From: Blastococcus sp. TBT05-19
Lineage (GTDB): Bacteria > Actinomycetota > Actinomycetes > Mycobacteriales > Geodermatophilaceae
DNA: 64,000 nucleotides
Assembly: GCF_003319095.1 (NCBI RefSeq)
Contig: NZ_QOHI01000007.1
Span: 124,001-188,000 of the forward strand
Direction: 5' to 3'
A model generated the notes under the pieces. The model saw only the letters and a list, made by a program, of their open reading frames with translations, was not told where the DNA came from and did no database searches. Positions 42,558 to 53,952 of the stretch are shown piece after piece; within the stretch, counting starts at the first letter, position 1; the number at the start of each line of letters is the position of its first letter. Position numbers and translations under genes: made by a program.

Positions 42558-43438
42558 GAGGTCTCCTCGCTCCGTCGCCGGCGGTCCAGCGCGGAGATCA
42601 GCAGCAGCAGGGCCCAGGTCACCAGCAGGGAGAGCACCGACACGGCGACCGACAGCTGCGGCTGCGAGCCGCCCACCTGCACGATCCAGGTCGGGAAGGT
42701 CTCGAAGCCCAGGATCGCCGCCACGGTGTACTCGCCCAGCACGAGCGCCAGGGTCAGGAACGAGGCGTTGAGCACCGAGGTGCGCAGCACCGGCAGCACG
42801 ATCGTGAGCAGCACCCGGGGCCAGGAGGCCCCCAGGTTGCGAGCGGCCTCGGTGAGCGTGGCCAGACCGACGTTGCGCACCCCGGCGTCCAGGGCGCGGT
42901 AGACGAACGGCAGCGCCAGCACGACGTAGACCAGCACCAGGATCCATGGCAGCGCCGGCTCCTGGAGCGCGAACATCACGTCGGCCACCGGGGTGCCGTA
43001 GAAGTGGTCCGGCGCCCAGGACAGGACGCTGCGCACGCCGACCACCAGCGCGATCGGCGGGACCACGAGCGGCACGAGGGTGAGCAGCTCGAGGGCGGTG
43101 CGCAGCCGCGGCAGCCGGAGCTCCACGAGCACCACCGTGGGCACCATGAGCAGCAGCGACAGGACGACGGTGAGCGCGCCGAGGGTGAGCGAGCGGCCGA
43201 ACGCCTCGGCGAACCCCGGGGCGCCGGGGATCGCGGCGTAGGGGTCGGCGGTGAAGGTGCCGGTGCCGCGGTCCCGGACGGTGAACCAGATCGAGGACGC
43301 GATCGGCACGACGAAGTACAGGCCCAGCACGACGAGGACGGCGAGCCGCCAGGCCCCGCCCCGGCGCCGCCCGCTCCGGACCGGGGTGGCCGGCTCGACG
43401 CTGCCGGCGCCGGCGATCCCCTCGGCCAGCGCCGTCAT
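42554..43438 (-). CDS. ABC importer permease 2
   Basis: A 294-residue permease with six hydrophobic segments. The first is [20 protein letters not shown]. The EAA loop that contacts the ATPase reads [20 protein letters not shown]. It resembles PotC/FbpB-type permeases. ATG at 43436-43438 overlaps the TGA of permease 1, and its TGA overlaps the ATPase gene. Confidence 0.92.
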   Translation of the reverse strand: MTALAEGIAGAGSVEPATPVRSGRRRGGAWRLAVLVVLGLYFVVPIASSIWFTVRDRGTGTFTADPYAAIPGAPGFAEAFGRSLTLGALTVVLSLLLMVPTVVLVELRLPRLRTALELLTLVPLVVPPIALVVGVRSVLSWAPDHFYGTPVADVMFALQEPALPWILVLVYVVLALPFVYRALDAGVRNVGLATLTEAARNLGASWPRVLLTIVLPVLRTSVLNASFLTLALVLGEYTVAAILGFETFPTWIVQVGGSQPQLSVAVSVLSLLVTWALLLLISALDRRRRSEETS

Positions 43439-44340
43439 GCGAGCCACCGCTGGGTGCGCCGCTGGACCCACGCGTAGAACGCCATGACCAGCCCGACGAC
43501 GACGACCATGCCGAGCGCCAGCGCCGTCCCGAGGTTCTCCGAGCCGACGACGACGTTGCTGGAGAGCGCGTCGGCGATCTGCAGCGTGACCAGCGGGACG
43601 CTGCTGCCGACCAGTGCCTTCGCGGTGGCGTACGCGGCGAACGCCGAGGCGAAGAGCAGCATCATGGCGCCGAGCACCGGCGGCAGCAGGACCGGCCCGC
43701 CGACGTGCCGCCAGTACTGCCAGGCCGACGCGCCGAGGTTGTCCGAGGCCTCCCGCCACTGCGGGCGCAGCGCCTCGAGGGCCGGGGTGATGGTCAGGAC
43801 CATCAGCGGGATGAGGAAGTACAGGTAGACCAGCGCCAGCCCGGCCATCGAGTACAGCGAGAAGCCGCCGAGCCCGAGGCCGAGGTCGGTGAGCAGCCCG
43901 GTGATGACCCCGGCGGTGCTGCCGATCGTGGCGATGAACGCGAAGGCCAGCGGGATCCCGCCGAAGTTGGCGAGCACGCCGGACGCGGTGAGCACGAGGC
44001 GGCGCAGGAGCCGACCGCGCTCCGCCCGCACGACCGCCACGGCCAGCGCGAGCCCCAGCACCGTGCCCAGCACGGCGGTGATGGCCGACAGCTGCAGGCT
44101 GCCGAGGTAGGCGCGCGCCGAGGCGCCCTCGGTGGCCGTGACGAGCGAGTCGGTCGACCAGCTCTCCTCGAAGGTCGTGGGGTCCGTGGCCCGGAACGCC
44201 TCGACCGCCAGGACGCCGATCGGCAGCAGCAGGACGACCGTGACGAAGAGCAGGAACGGCAGCGCCCCGAGGAGTGCCGGCGATGGCCCGCGCCGGCCCC
44301 GGGAGGGGGCCGGCGCGGGCGCCGTCGTCGTCGTACTCAG
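43435..44340 (-). CDS. ABC importer permease 1, apparent CTG start
   Basis: A ~301-residue permease with six hydrophobic segments (first GALPFLLFVTVVLLLPIGVL) and EAA loop EASDNLGASAWQYWRHVGGP. Between the end of the binding-protein gene and the first membrane segment the frame contains no ATG, GTG or TTG; the only fitting codon is CTG at 44338-44340, which overlaps the binding-protein stop as CTGA. Coupled initiation from CTG is the simplest reading; a small sequence error is the alternative. Confidence 0.88.
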   Translation of the reverse strand: MSTTTTAPAPAPSRGRRGPSPALLGALPFLLFVTVVLLLPIGVLAVEAFRATDPTTFEESWSTDSLVTATEGASARAYLGSLQLSAITAVLGTVLGLALAVAVVRAERGRLLRRLVLTASGVLANFGGIPLAFAFIATIGSTAGVITGLLTDLGLGLGGFSLYSMAGLALVYLYFLIPLMVLTITPALEALRPQWREASDNLGASAWQYWRHVGGPVLLPPVLGAMMLLFASAFAAYATAKALVGSSVPLVTLQIADALSSNVVVGSENLGTALALGMVVVVGLVMAFYAWVQRRTQRWLA

Positions 44341-45479
44341 CCCGAGATCTCCGCGTTCCAGCGGTCGGCGACCACCTTCTGCGCCGCGGTCTGCTGCTCC
44401 TGGGTCGGGAACTCGACGTCCCCGGAGACCTCGGGCAGCCCGGCCAGGGCCTCGGCGTCGGCCGTGCCGGCCTCCTCCATGGCCGGCAGTCGGACCGGGC
44501 GGGAACCGCCCTTCAGCCAGATGTTCTGGCCCTCGTCGCTGTACAGGAACTCCTGCCACAGGCGGGCAGCGGCCGGGTTCGGGGCGAACTTGTTGATCGC
44601 CTGGCTGTAGTAGCTGCCGAAGATCCCGTCGGTGGGGACGGCGACCTGCCACTCGACCCCGGCCTCGGCGAGGGTCTCGGTGAGGCCGGCGTTGACGTAG
44701 TCCCAGTCGATCGCCAGCGGCGTCTCACCGCTCTGCACGGTGGCCGGGGTGACCTCGACGGGGTTGAAGTTGCCGGCGTCCTTGATCTTCTTGAAGAAGT
44801 CGATGCCGGGGCCGATGTCGTCGAGGTCCCCGCCGTTGGCCAGCGAGGCCGCCCAGACGCCGCTGAACGCCGCGGCGGCCTGCGTCGGGTTGCCGTTGAG
44901 CGCGACCTTGCCCGCGTACTGCGGGTCGAGCAGGTCGGCGATCGTCGTCGGGCACTCGGCGATGACCGAGGCGTTGCAGCCGATGGAGATGAAGCCGCCG
45001 TAGTCGTTGTACCAGCGCCCCTCGGGGTCCTTCTGGTTCTCGGGGATGTCCTCCCAGGTCGCCACCTTGTACGGGGCGAGCAGGTCCTGGGCGGCCGCCT
45101 GCTGGGCGAAGCTGGTGCCGACGTCGAGGACATCGGGAGCGCGGTCCTGACCCTTCTGGCTGGTGACGGCGCTGATCTCGTCCTGGCTGGACGCGTCCGG
45201 CGTGGCCTCGTTGATCTCGATGCCGTACTTCAGGCTGAAGGTGTCGAGCATCTCGCCGTAGTTGGACCAGTCGCGCGGGAGAGCGATGACGTTGAGCTCG
45301 CCCTCTGCCTGGGCGGCTTCGATCAGCTCCGCGAGGCCGCCGAGGTCCTCGGCGGAGGCGGCCGTCGCCGCCTCCGAACCCCCGCCGCCACCCGAGCCGC
45401 TGCCACCCGAGCCGCAGGCGGTCAGCGCCAGTCCGGTGGTGACGACCGCGACCGCGGTCCGCAGGGTGCTTCGTCGCAC
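44337..45479 (-). CDS. ABC importer substrate-binding lipoprotein
   Basis: A 380-residue family 1 extracellular solute-binding protein, exported and lipid-anchored: basic start RRSTLRTAV, hydrophobic stretch, lipobox LTAC near residue 22, then a Gly/Ser linker and two binding lobes (EGELNVIALPRDWSNYGEML, APDVLDVGTSFAQQAA, NFNPVEVTPATVQSGETPLA). The plan is that of PotD/FutA-like proteins, but I cannot assign the ligand. GTG at 45477-45479 has AGGAGG four bases upstream. It is the first gene of the importer operon. Confidence 0.9.
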   Translation of the reverse strand: MRRSTLRTAVAVVTTGLALTACGSGGSGSGGGGGSEAATAASAEDLGGLAELIEAAQAEGELNVIALPRDWSNYGEMLDTFSLKYGIEINEATPDASSQDEISAVTSQKGQDRAPDVLDVGTSFAQQAAAQDLLAPYKVATWEDIPENQKDPEGRWYNDYGGFISIGCNASVIAECPTTIADLLDPQYAGKVALNGNPTQAAAAFSGVWAASLANGGDLDDIGPGIDFFKKIKDAGNFNPVEVTPATVQSGETPLAIDWDYVNAGLTETLAEAGVEWQVAVPTDGIFGSYYSQAINKFAPNPAAARLWQEFLYSDEGQNIWLKGGSRPVRLPAMEEAGTADAEALAGLPEVSGDVEFPTQEQQTAAQKVVADRWNAEISG

Positions 45480-45616
45480 GTGTCCTCCTGAGGTGGTGCC
45501 GTGCTCCGGCAGGGCCCGAGTGGCCCGCCCGGGCGGCGAGGGGATTGTGACCGAGACCGCGGTGGATTGGGCAGTCGTGCAGCCGTCCGGGCGGTGAACG
45601 TTCTGCTCTCGAGACC

Positions 45617-46402
45617 TCAGCGGCCGGTGAAAGTGGCCTTCCCGGGGCCGCTCTCGAGGAACGAGCGCATGCCGGTCTTCTGGTCCTCGGTGCCGAACAG
45701 CTCGGCGAACAGCCGGCTCTCCAGGTCCAGCCCGGCGTCGAGCGAGCCGTCGAGGCCCTCGTCGATCGCCCGCTTGGCGGCGGCCAGCGCCAGCGGCGGC
45801 CCGGCGGCGAACTTCTTCGCCATGGCGACGGCGGTCTCGTACACCTCGGCGTCCGGGACGACGGCGTCGGCGAGGCCGATCTCCAGCGCCTCCTCGGCGG
45901 CCACGTGCCGGCCGGTGAACACGAGGTCCTTGGCCTTGGCCGGGCCGACCAGGCGGGCGAGGCGCTGCGTGCCGCCGGCGCCGGGGATGACGCCGAGCAG
46001 GATCTCCGGCTGGCCGATCTTCGCGCTCGAGCCGAGCACCCGGAAGTCCGCGCACAGGGCGAGCTCGTAGCCGCCGCCCAGGGCGTAGCCGGTGATCGCG
46101 GCGATGACCGGCTTCGGGGTGGTGGCCACGGCGCGGAAGGAGTCCTGCAGCTCCTTGCCCCAGGCCTGCATGCCGGTGGCGTCGCGCTGGGACATCGCCT
46201 TGATGTCGGCGCCGGCGGCGAACACCCGCTCGCCGCCGTAGATGACGACGGCGCGGACGTCGTCGCGCTGCCCGGCCTCGAGCGCCGCGGCTCGGACCTC
46301 CATGTGCAGCTGCTCGTCGATCGCGTTCATCTTCGGGCGGTCGAGGCGGATCGTGCCCACCCCGTCCTCCACCTGCAGGGTCACGAACTCGGGCTCAGCC
46401 AT
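45617..46402 (-). CDS. Enoyl-CoA hydratase/isomerase family protein
   Basis: A 261-residue crotonase-fold enzyme of fatty-acid oxidation. Oxyanion-hole segments are FAAGADIKAMSQ and ITGYALGGGYELALCADFR; the two catalytic glutamates of hydratases fit in GQPEILLGVIPGAGGTQRLA (both Glu and the Gly-Gly-Thr stretch are present, supporting true hydratase activity). ATG at 46400-46402; TAGGGT ends six bases before it. An enoyl-CoA hydratase next to an orphan ABC ATPase is also seen in mycobacteria (echA17 region), from memory. Confidence 0.93.
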   Translation of the reverse strand: MAEPEFVTLQVEDGVGTIRLDRPKMNAIDEQLHMEVRAAALEAGQRDDVRAVVIYGGERVFAAGADIKAMSQRDATGMQAWGKELQDSFRAVATTPKPVIAAITGYALGGGYELALCADFRVLGSSAKIGQPEILLGVIPGAGGTQRLARLVGPAKAKDLVFTGRHVAAEEALEIGLADAVVPDAEVYETAVAMAKKFAAGPPLALAAAKRAIDEGLDGSLDAGLDLESRLFAELFGTEDQKTGMRSFLESGPGKATFTGR

Positions 46403-46414
46403 GTGCGCACCCTA
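46403..46414 (-). promoter_or_regulatory. Leaderless promoter -10 of the enoyl-CoA hydratase gene
   Basis: TAGGGT (46409-46414, minus strand), six bases, ATG. It lies in the nine-base-plus gap after the ABC ATPase gene, so the hydratase need not depend on readthrough. Confidence 0.5.
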
Positions 46415-46423
46415 GCCAGGGGG

Positions 46424-47254
46424 TCAGCCCGCGCGGCGGGCGGTGAAGCGGCCGTTCGTCCGGGTGAGCGACAGGGCCAGCCCGAAGGTGTCGGACAGGT
46501 GCGCCGACGTCAGGACGTCGTCGGCGGCGCCGGTGGCCACCACCTCGCCGTCGCGCAGCAGCAGGGCGTGGGTGTACCCCGGCGGGATCTCCTCGACGTG
46601 GTGGGTGACCAGCACCTGCGCCGGCGCGTAGTGGTACCTCGCCAGGTCCGAGAGCCGCGAGACGAGGTCCTCGCGGCCGCCCAGGTCCAGCCCGGCACCC
46701 GGCTCGTCGAGCAGCAGGAGCTCCGGGTCGGGCATGAGCGCCCGGGCGATCTGGGCGCGCTTGCGCTCCCCCTCGCTGAGGGTGCCGAACGGCCGGTGCG
46801 CGTACTGCGCGACCCCCCACTGCTGCATGAGCAGCCCGGCGCGGGTCAGGTCGTGGACGTCGTACCGCTCCCGCCACCGCCCGACCACCGCGTAGCCGGC
46901 GGAGACGACGACGTCGCCGGTCTTCTCCTTGGGGTCGATGCGCTGGGCCAGCGAGGCGCTGGTGATCCCGATCCGGGGGCGCAGCTCGAAGACGTCGACC
47001 GCGCCGAGGGTCTCCCCGAGCAGCCGCACCTCGCCGCGCGTCGGGTGCATCAGGGCGGACGCCAGCTGCATCAGCGTCGTCTTGCCCGCCCCGTTGGGAC
47101 CCAGGACCACCCACCGCTGGTCGGCCTCGACCTGCCAGTCGACGCCCCTGAGCAGGTGGTTCTGCCCCCGGACGACGTCCACCCCGGCCATCCGGACGAC
47201 GGCCCCCGCGGAGGCGTCTGCGTGGCCCCCACCCACCCCGCCGATGCTCGACAC
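46424..47254 (-). CDS. Orphan ABC transporter ATP-binding protein
   Basis: A 276-residue ATPase: Walker A LGPNGAGKTTLMQLA, Q-loop GITSASLAQRID, signature LSEGERKRAQIARALM, Walker B LLLLDEPGAGLDLGG, H-loop LVTHHVEEIP. No permease lies nearby, so it may work with a distant partner or in another ATP-driven role; ModF- and YlmA-like soluble ABC proteins share this plan. GTG at 47252-47254 gives VSSIGGVGGG; a TTG four codons upstream (47264-47266) is an alternative. Confidence 0.87.
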   Translation of the reverse strand: MSSIGGVGGGHADASAGAVVRMAGVDVVRGQNHLLRGVDWQVEADQRWVVLGPNGAGKTTLMQLASALMHPTRGEVRLLGETLGAVDVFELRPRIGITSASLAQRIDPKEKTGDVVVSAGYAVVGRWRERYDVHDLTRAGLLMQQWGVAQYAHRPFGTLSEGERKRAQIARALMPDPELLLLDEPGAGLDLGGREDLVSRLSDLARYHYAPAQVLVTHHVEEIPPGYTHALLLRDGEVVATGAADDVLTSAHLSDTFGLALSLTRTNGRFTARRAG

Positions 47255-47325
47255 ACCCCCATCCAATCAACTCCGTCCGGCGGGCGCTGCGCCCCGTCCG
47301 CCGTCGGAGGGGGCACGATCGCGCC

Positions 47326-49488
<2,163 letters not shown>

Positions 49489-49563
49489 GCACGGCTGCCC
49501 CGTCCGGGGGGTGGCGGTCCGGATCCCGGGGGCGCGCGGCGTTCCGGCTGCCACGATCACCCG

Positions 49564-50097
49564 ATGACGCAGCGGCGGAAGGGCGAGGACCGGGAGCAGG
49601 AGGAGCGTCCGGGCATCGGGCGGTTCGGCACCCGCCTGCTGGAGCTCTCCGAGAACGTCGTCTACGCCGGCATCGCGGCCTTCCTCGTGGGCACGGCCCT
49701 CGTCTGCCTCGCCCTGGCCGGCAAGACGGCCTGGGGCCTCACATCCGACTTCACCGAGCAACCGGTCCTGGACCTGCTCGACATCCTGCTGCTGGTCTTC
49801 ATCGTCGTGGAGCTGCTCTTCGCGGTCCGCACGACGGTGGAGAAGCGTGAACTCCTCGCGGAGCCGTTCCTCCTCGTGGGCATCATCGCCTCGATCAAGG
49901 AGATCGTGGTGCTGTCGGTGGAGTCGGCCAAGGAGGTCGGCAACGGCGCGGAGTTCACCGACCGCATCGTCGAGATCGCCGTCCTCGGCGTCCTCGTGCT
50001 GCTCCTCGGCGGCACCTCGTTCCTGCTCCGGCGCAAGGAGCGCGAGCCCGACGAGGGCGACAGCGACCAGCCACCACCCGAGCGCCGCCCCCGCTGA
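49564..50097 (+). CDS. PsiE-like membrane protein
   Basis: A 177-residue protein with four hydrophobic segments between residues ~30 and 155 (VVYAGIAAFLVGTALVCLALA, LLDILLLVFIVVELLFAV, PFLLVGIIASIKEIVVLSV, IVEIAVLGVLVLLLGGTSFLL) and charged termini. The pattern FTEQPVLDLLDILLLVFIVVE and the I-ASIKEI helix match the phosphate-starvation-inducible PsiE family, whose function is unknown. ATG at 49564 with CACGAT six bases upstream. It ends at a strong bidirectional hairpin. Confidence 0.75.
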   Translation: MTQRRKGEDREQEERPGIGRFGTRLLELSENVVYAGIAAFLVGTALVCLALAGKTAWGLTSDFTEQPVLDLLDILLLVFIVVELLFAVRTTVEKRELLAEPFLLVGIIASIKEIVVLSVESAKEVGNGAEFTDRIVEIAVLGVLVLLLGGTSFLLRRKEREPDEGDSDQPPPERRPR

Positions 50098-50110
50098 CGC
50101 CGGATGCGAG

Positions 50111-50144
50111 CGAGGCCCCGTTCCGGGATCGGAACGGGGCCTCG
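50111..50144. terminator. Bidirectional terminator between the PsiE-like and FHA genes
   Basis: A perfect 15-bp stem (50111-50125 with 50130-50144) with a GGAT loop, between two convergent stop codons. Confidence 0.85.
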
Positions 50145-50160
50145 GCTGCGTCAGCGGGAG

Positions 50161-51120
50161 CTACTCCTGCGGCTGCTCGAAGGTGATGACGGTCCAGCCC
50201 AGCAGCAGACGGTCGCCGTCGGAGAGCGGGTGGGCGACACCCGGCTCCAGCTGGGTCCACTCGGTGGCCTCGGGGCCGGCGACGTGGGTGCCGTTGAGCG
50301 AGCCCAGGTCGACCAGGGAGACCTCGCGGCCCGAGCGGGTCAGCGCGGCGTGGGCCGAGGACAGCACGTTCTGCGTGTCCGCGATCGGCACGGCGCGGGC
50401 CGAGCCGCTGGAGACCATCTCGTGGTTGTCGGGACGGCGGCCCAGCACCAGGTCCTCGTCGATCGTGACGACCATGCCGTCGTCGAACCGCAGCAGCGGC
50501 ACGGCGGAGTCGGTGCTCGGCGACCAGAACGCCGTCTGCTCGCCCGACTCGGGACGGGCCGCCGCGGTCGAGCCGCGAGAAGCGCCGAAGCCTGCGTCGG
50601 AGGAGGCGGAGAAGGACGGCGCGGGGCTGGCCGACGTGGCCGGCGAGGCCGCCGACGACGGCGCGGGCGCGGCCAGGTGCAGCGTGGCCCCGCCGCCGGG
50701 CACGGTGCCCTCGACGAGGTCGAAGCTGACACCGGGCGGCGTGCGCGGAGCGGACTGGCCGGGGCCCACGTACAGGGACTGGCCCAGCGAGAAGCCGGAG
50801 GCGAGCGTGCCCCCGTCGACCGACGAACCGGACACGGGGACACCGTCGACGGCCGGCTGGCCCTTGCCCGACCACAGCGCGACACCGGAGCCGGTGTCGT
50901 CGGTGAGGACGAGGGCGAAGGACGCGCTACCCGAGGCGAGCGAGCTCACCTGGCCGGCCACGGCGGCGAGCACGCGGTCGGCACCCGGCCCGGACACGCC
51001 GAGGCAGGCGTGCAGGGCGGACACGAGGGCGGGCGAGCCGGGAGCGTCGACCCACAGCAGGCCGCCGCCACGGCGGGCGACGACGGCATCTCCGGGGAGG
51101 ACTTCACAGCGGTCGGGCAT
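50161..51120 (-). CDS. FHA-domain protein
   Basis: A 319-residue protein. Residues ~1-115 form a domain that I do not recognise with certainty (MPDRCEVLPGDAVVARRGGG..., resembling the N-terminus of actinobacterial type-VII-associated or serine/threonine-kinase-linked FHA proteins); an Ala/Ser/Pro linker spans ~160-215; the C-terminal FHA domain (residues ~225-315) has DLVLGRRPDNHEM, SSAHAALTRSGREVSLVDLG and SLNGTHVAG, with the Arg, Ser-x-x-His and Asn-Gly residues that read phosphothreonine. ATG at 51118-51120; TAGGCT ends seven bases before it. The kinase partner is not in the window. Confidence 0.88.
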   Translation of the reverse strand: MPDRCEVLPGDAVVARRGGGLLWVDAPGSPALVSALHACLGVSGPGADRVLAAVAGQVSSLASGSASFALVLTDDTGSGVALWSGKGQPAVDGVPVSGSSVDGGTLASGFSLGQSLYVGPGQSAPRTPPGVSFDLVEGTVPGGGATLHLAAPAPSSAASPATSASPAPSFSASSDAGFGASRGSTAAARPESGEQTAFWSPSTDSAVPLLRFDDGMVVTIDEDLVLGRRPDNHEMVSSGSARAVPIADTQNVLSSAHAALTRSGREVSLVDLGSLNGTHVAGPEATEWTQLEPGVAHPLSDGDRLLLGWTVITFEQPQE

Positions 51121-51133
51121 GACGACCAGCCTA
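51121..51133 (-). promoter_or_regulatory. Leaderless promoter -10 of the FHA gene
   Basis: TAGGCT (51128-51133, minus strand), seven bases, ATG. Confidence 0.55.
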
Positions 51134-51243
51134 GTGAAGCCGGAGCGGTCTCGGCGCCCCGGCTGCAGCGCCACGCCGGGGCGTCGCGGGGTGGCAGTGA
51201 GTCACTGGGACCGGCGTGGTGGATGAGTTCAATGATGTTGTCA

Positions 51244-53793
51244 TCACGCGGTGCTGACCACCCCGAGCTCGGCCGGATCAGCCAGGTACGCAGAGTACGG
51301 GAGAACACGCACCGTGTAGCCGAACGCGCCGGTGCGCTCGAGCGGAACGGTCGCGGTGAACCAGTGCCGCGACCCGTCGGTGTGCTCGTGCGCCATCGGC
51401 ACCGTCGTCAGCTCGTGCAGACCGTCGGCGTCGTCCACCCGGCCGTAGGCCGCCTGCACCTCGACGTCCCCGGGCGTCAGGCCCGGCAGCTCCACCTCGG
51501 CGCGCAGCGCGAGCGTCGACCCGATCTCGGGCGCGTCCCCCGCACCGGTCGCCTCGACGTGCGCCACCCGCACGTCGTGCCAGTGGTGCAGCACCTGGGC
51601 CCGCCACGACGCCTCGGTGCGCGCCGGGGCGTAGCCGTCGGTCGCCATCGTGCGCGCCGACCCCGCCGCCGGCACGTACAGGTCGCGGACGTAGTCGCGC
51701 ACCATTCGGGTGGCCAGCACCTTGGGGCCGGTCTCGCGCAGCGTGTGCCGCACCATCTCCACCCAGCGCCCGGGGACCCCGGCGCGGTCGCGCTCGTAGA
51801 AGCGCGGCAGCACCTGGTTGTCCAGCAGGTCGTAGATCGCCCGCGCCTCGACCTCGTCGCGCCGGTCGGCGTCGCTGACGCCGTCGGCGGTCGGGATCGC
51901 CCAGCCGTTCTGGCCGTCGAACCACTCGTCCCACCACCCGTCCCGGATGGAGAGGTTCAGCCCGCCGTTCAGCGCGGCCTTCATCCCGGAGGTGCCGCAC
52001 GCCTCCAGCGGCCGCAGCGGGTTGTTCAGCCAGACGTCGCAGCCCCAGTAGAGGTAGCGGGCCATGCCGATGTCGTAGCCGGGCAGGAAGGCGATGCGGT
52101 GACGGATCTCCGGGTCGTCGGCGAAGGCCACCATCTGCTGGATCAGCTTCTTGCCGCCGTCGTCGGCGGGGTGGCTCTTGCCGGCGATGACCAGCTGGAT
52201 GGGGCGCTCGGGATCCAGCAGCAGCGCCTTGAGCCGCTCGGGGTCGCGCAGCATGAGGGTCAGCCGCTTGTAGGACGGCACCCGCCGGGCGAAGCCGATG
52301 GTGAGGACGTCGGGGTCGAACGCGGTGTCGGTCCAGCCGATCTCCGCCTCGCTGGCGCCGCGGGACAGCGCCGTCTCCCGGATCCGCCGCCGCACCTCGT
52401 CGACCAGCCGGCCGCGCAACGTCCGGCGGACGGCCCACAGGTCCGCGGCCGGGATGCGGTCCACGCCGTCGAAGTGCACCTCGCCGTCGACGGTGACCGG
52501 GTCGCCCTGGCTGGAGGACTGGGTGCCCATGTCGACCAGCTCGCGCGCGGTCCAGGTGGGCGCGTGCACGCCGTTGGTGATCGACCCGATCGGGACGTCG
52601 CCCTCGTCGAAGCCCGGCCACAGCCCGTTGAACATGCCGCGGCTGACGTGGCCGTGCAGCTCGCTCACCCCGTTGGCCCGCTGCCCCAGCCGCAGGCCCA
52701 TGTGGGCCATGTTGAACTTCGCCGGGTCCTCCTCGGCGCCCAGCGGGAGCAGGTGCTCCATGGGCACGCCGAAGCCCGCGAAGTAGCGCTCGATCAGCGC
52801 CTTGGGGAAGCGGTCGATGCCGGCGGGCACCGGGGTGTGCGTCGTGAAGACGGTGCCGGCCCGGACCGCCTGCAGCGCCTCGGCGAACGTGAGGCCGTGG
52901 GCCTCGGTGAGCTCGCGGATGCGCTCGACGCCCTGGAAGCCGGCGTGGCCCTCGTTGGCGTGGAAGACCTCGGGCACCGGGGTGCCGGTGAGCGAGCAGT
53001 ACGCCCGCAGCGCCCGCACGCCGCCGATGCCGAGCAGCATCTCCTGTCGCAGGCGGTGGTCCTCGTCGCCGCCGTAGAGCCGGTCGGTGACGCCGCGCTC
53101 GGCCGGGGCGTTCTCCTCGATGTCGCTGTCGAGCATCAGCAGCGAGACCCGGCCGACCTGGGCGCGCCAGACGTGCGCGTACAGCGTGCGCCCCTCCGGC
53201 AGCGGGACGTTGATGACGACGGCCGAGCCGTCGGCCTGGCGGAGCAGCTTGACCGGCAGGCCGTGCGGGTCCAGCGACGGGTAGTGCTCCAGCTGCCAGC
53301 CGTCGGCCGACAGGCCCTGCGTGAAGTAGCCGGCCCGGTAGAGCAGTCCGACGCCGATCAGCGGGACGCCGAGGTCGGAGGCGGCCTTGAGGTGGTCACC
53401 GGCCAGGATGCCGAGCCCGCCCGAGTACTGCGGCAGCACCTCGGTGATGCCGAACTCCGCGGAGAAGTAGGCGATCGTCTGCGGCGCCTCGTCCCCGAGG
53501 GACTGGTACCAGCGCGGGGTGGAGAGGTACTCGTCGAGGTCGTCGACGGCGTCGGTCAGCCGGCGGACGAACCGGCGGTCGGCGGCGAGCTGGGCCAGCC
53601 GCTCGGCCGAGACCTCTCCCAGCGCGCGCACCGGATCACCTCCGCAGCGCTGCCACAGGGCCGGATCCAGGGTCTCGAAGAGGTCCCGGGTCTCGGGGTG
53701 CCACGACCAGCGCAGGTTCATCACCAGCTGGGACAGCGGCAGGAGGGGCTCGGGCAGAGCCGCGCGGACGGTGAAACGTCGGAGAGCTCGCAC
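51244..53793 (-). CDS. glgP: Alpha-glucan (glycogen/maltodextrin) phosphorylase
   Basis: An 849-residue GT35 phosphorylase of the short actinobacterial type, releasing glucose-1-phosphate from alpha-glucan ends. Domain opening LPLSQLVMNLRWSWHPETRD (DUF3417 type); FSAEFGITEVLPQYSGGLG; PLP lysine region PLEACGTSGMKAALNGGLN; FARRVPSYKRLTL for phosphate and substrate. The C-terminus has a ~140-residue beta-rich extension common in this subgroup. GTG at 53791-53793; TAGTCT ends six bases upstream. Divergent from glgE by 159 bases. Confidence 0.94.
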   Translation of the reverse strand: MRALRRFTVRAALPEPLLPLSQLVMNLRWSWHPETRDLFETLDPALWQRCGGDPVRALGEVSAERLAQLAADRRFVRRLTDAVDDLDEYLSTPRWYQSLGDEAPQTIAYFSAEFGITEVLPQYSGGLGILAGDHLKAASDLGVPLIGVGLLYRAGYFTQGLSADGWQLEHYPSLDPHGLPVKLLRQADGSAVVINVPLPEGRTLYAHVWRAQVGRVSLLMLDSDIEENAPAERGVTDRLYGGDEDHRLRQEMLLGIGGVRALRAYCSLTGTPVPEVFHANEGHAGFQGVERIRELTEAHGLTFAEALQAVRAGTVFTTHTPVPAGIDRFPKALIERYFAGFGVPMEHLLPLGAEEDPAKFNMAHMGLRLGQRANGVSELHGHVSRGMFNGLWPGFDEGDVPIGSITNGVHAPTWTARELVDMGTQSSSQGDPVTVDGEVHFDGVDRIPAADLWAVRRTLRGRLVDEVRRRIRETALSRGASEAEIGWTDTAFDPDVLTIGFARRVPSYKRLTLMLRDPERLKALLLDPERPIQLVIAGKSHPADDGGKKLIQQMVAFADDPEIRHRIAFLPGYDIGMARYLYWGCDVWLNNPLRPLEACGTSGMKAALNGGLNLSIRDGWWDEWFDGQNGWAIPTADGVSDADRRDEVEARAIYDLLDNQVLPRFYERDRAGVPGRWVEMVRHTLRETGPKVLATRMVRDYVRDLYVPAAGSARTMATDGYAPARTEASWRAQVLHHWHDVRVAHVEATGAGDAPEIGSTLALRAEVELPGLTPGDVEVQAAYGRVDDADGLHELTTVPMAHEHTDGSRHWFTATVPLERTGAFGYTVRVLPYSAYLADPAELGVVSTA

Positions 53794-53805
53794 CGACCGA
53801 GACTA
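53794..53805 (-). promoter_or_regulatory. Leaderless promoter -10 of glgP
   Basis: TAGTCT (53800-53805, minus strand), six bases, GTG. Confidence 0.5.
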
Positions 53806-53938
53806 ACCAGCCCCGGGCCGTTCGTCAGGGCCTCCGGCGGAACTCCTCCGGACCCTTCGGCACCGCTCCCGAGCACTCCGACGGGTGAGGCGGGAGGGGC
53901 AGGTGAGCGGTCGAGATGCTGGTGAGGCGGCCACTCGT

Positions 53939-53952
53939 TAGCGTGGGCGGCG
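53939..53952 (+). promoter_or_regulatory. Promoter -10 of the glgE operon
   Basis: TAGCGT (53939-53944), eight bases, ATG at 53953; the mRNA would have no leader or one to two bases. Confidence 0.45.
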
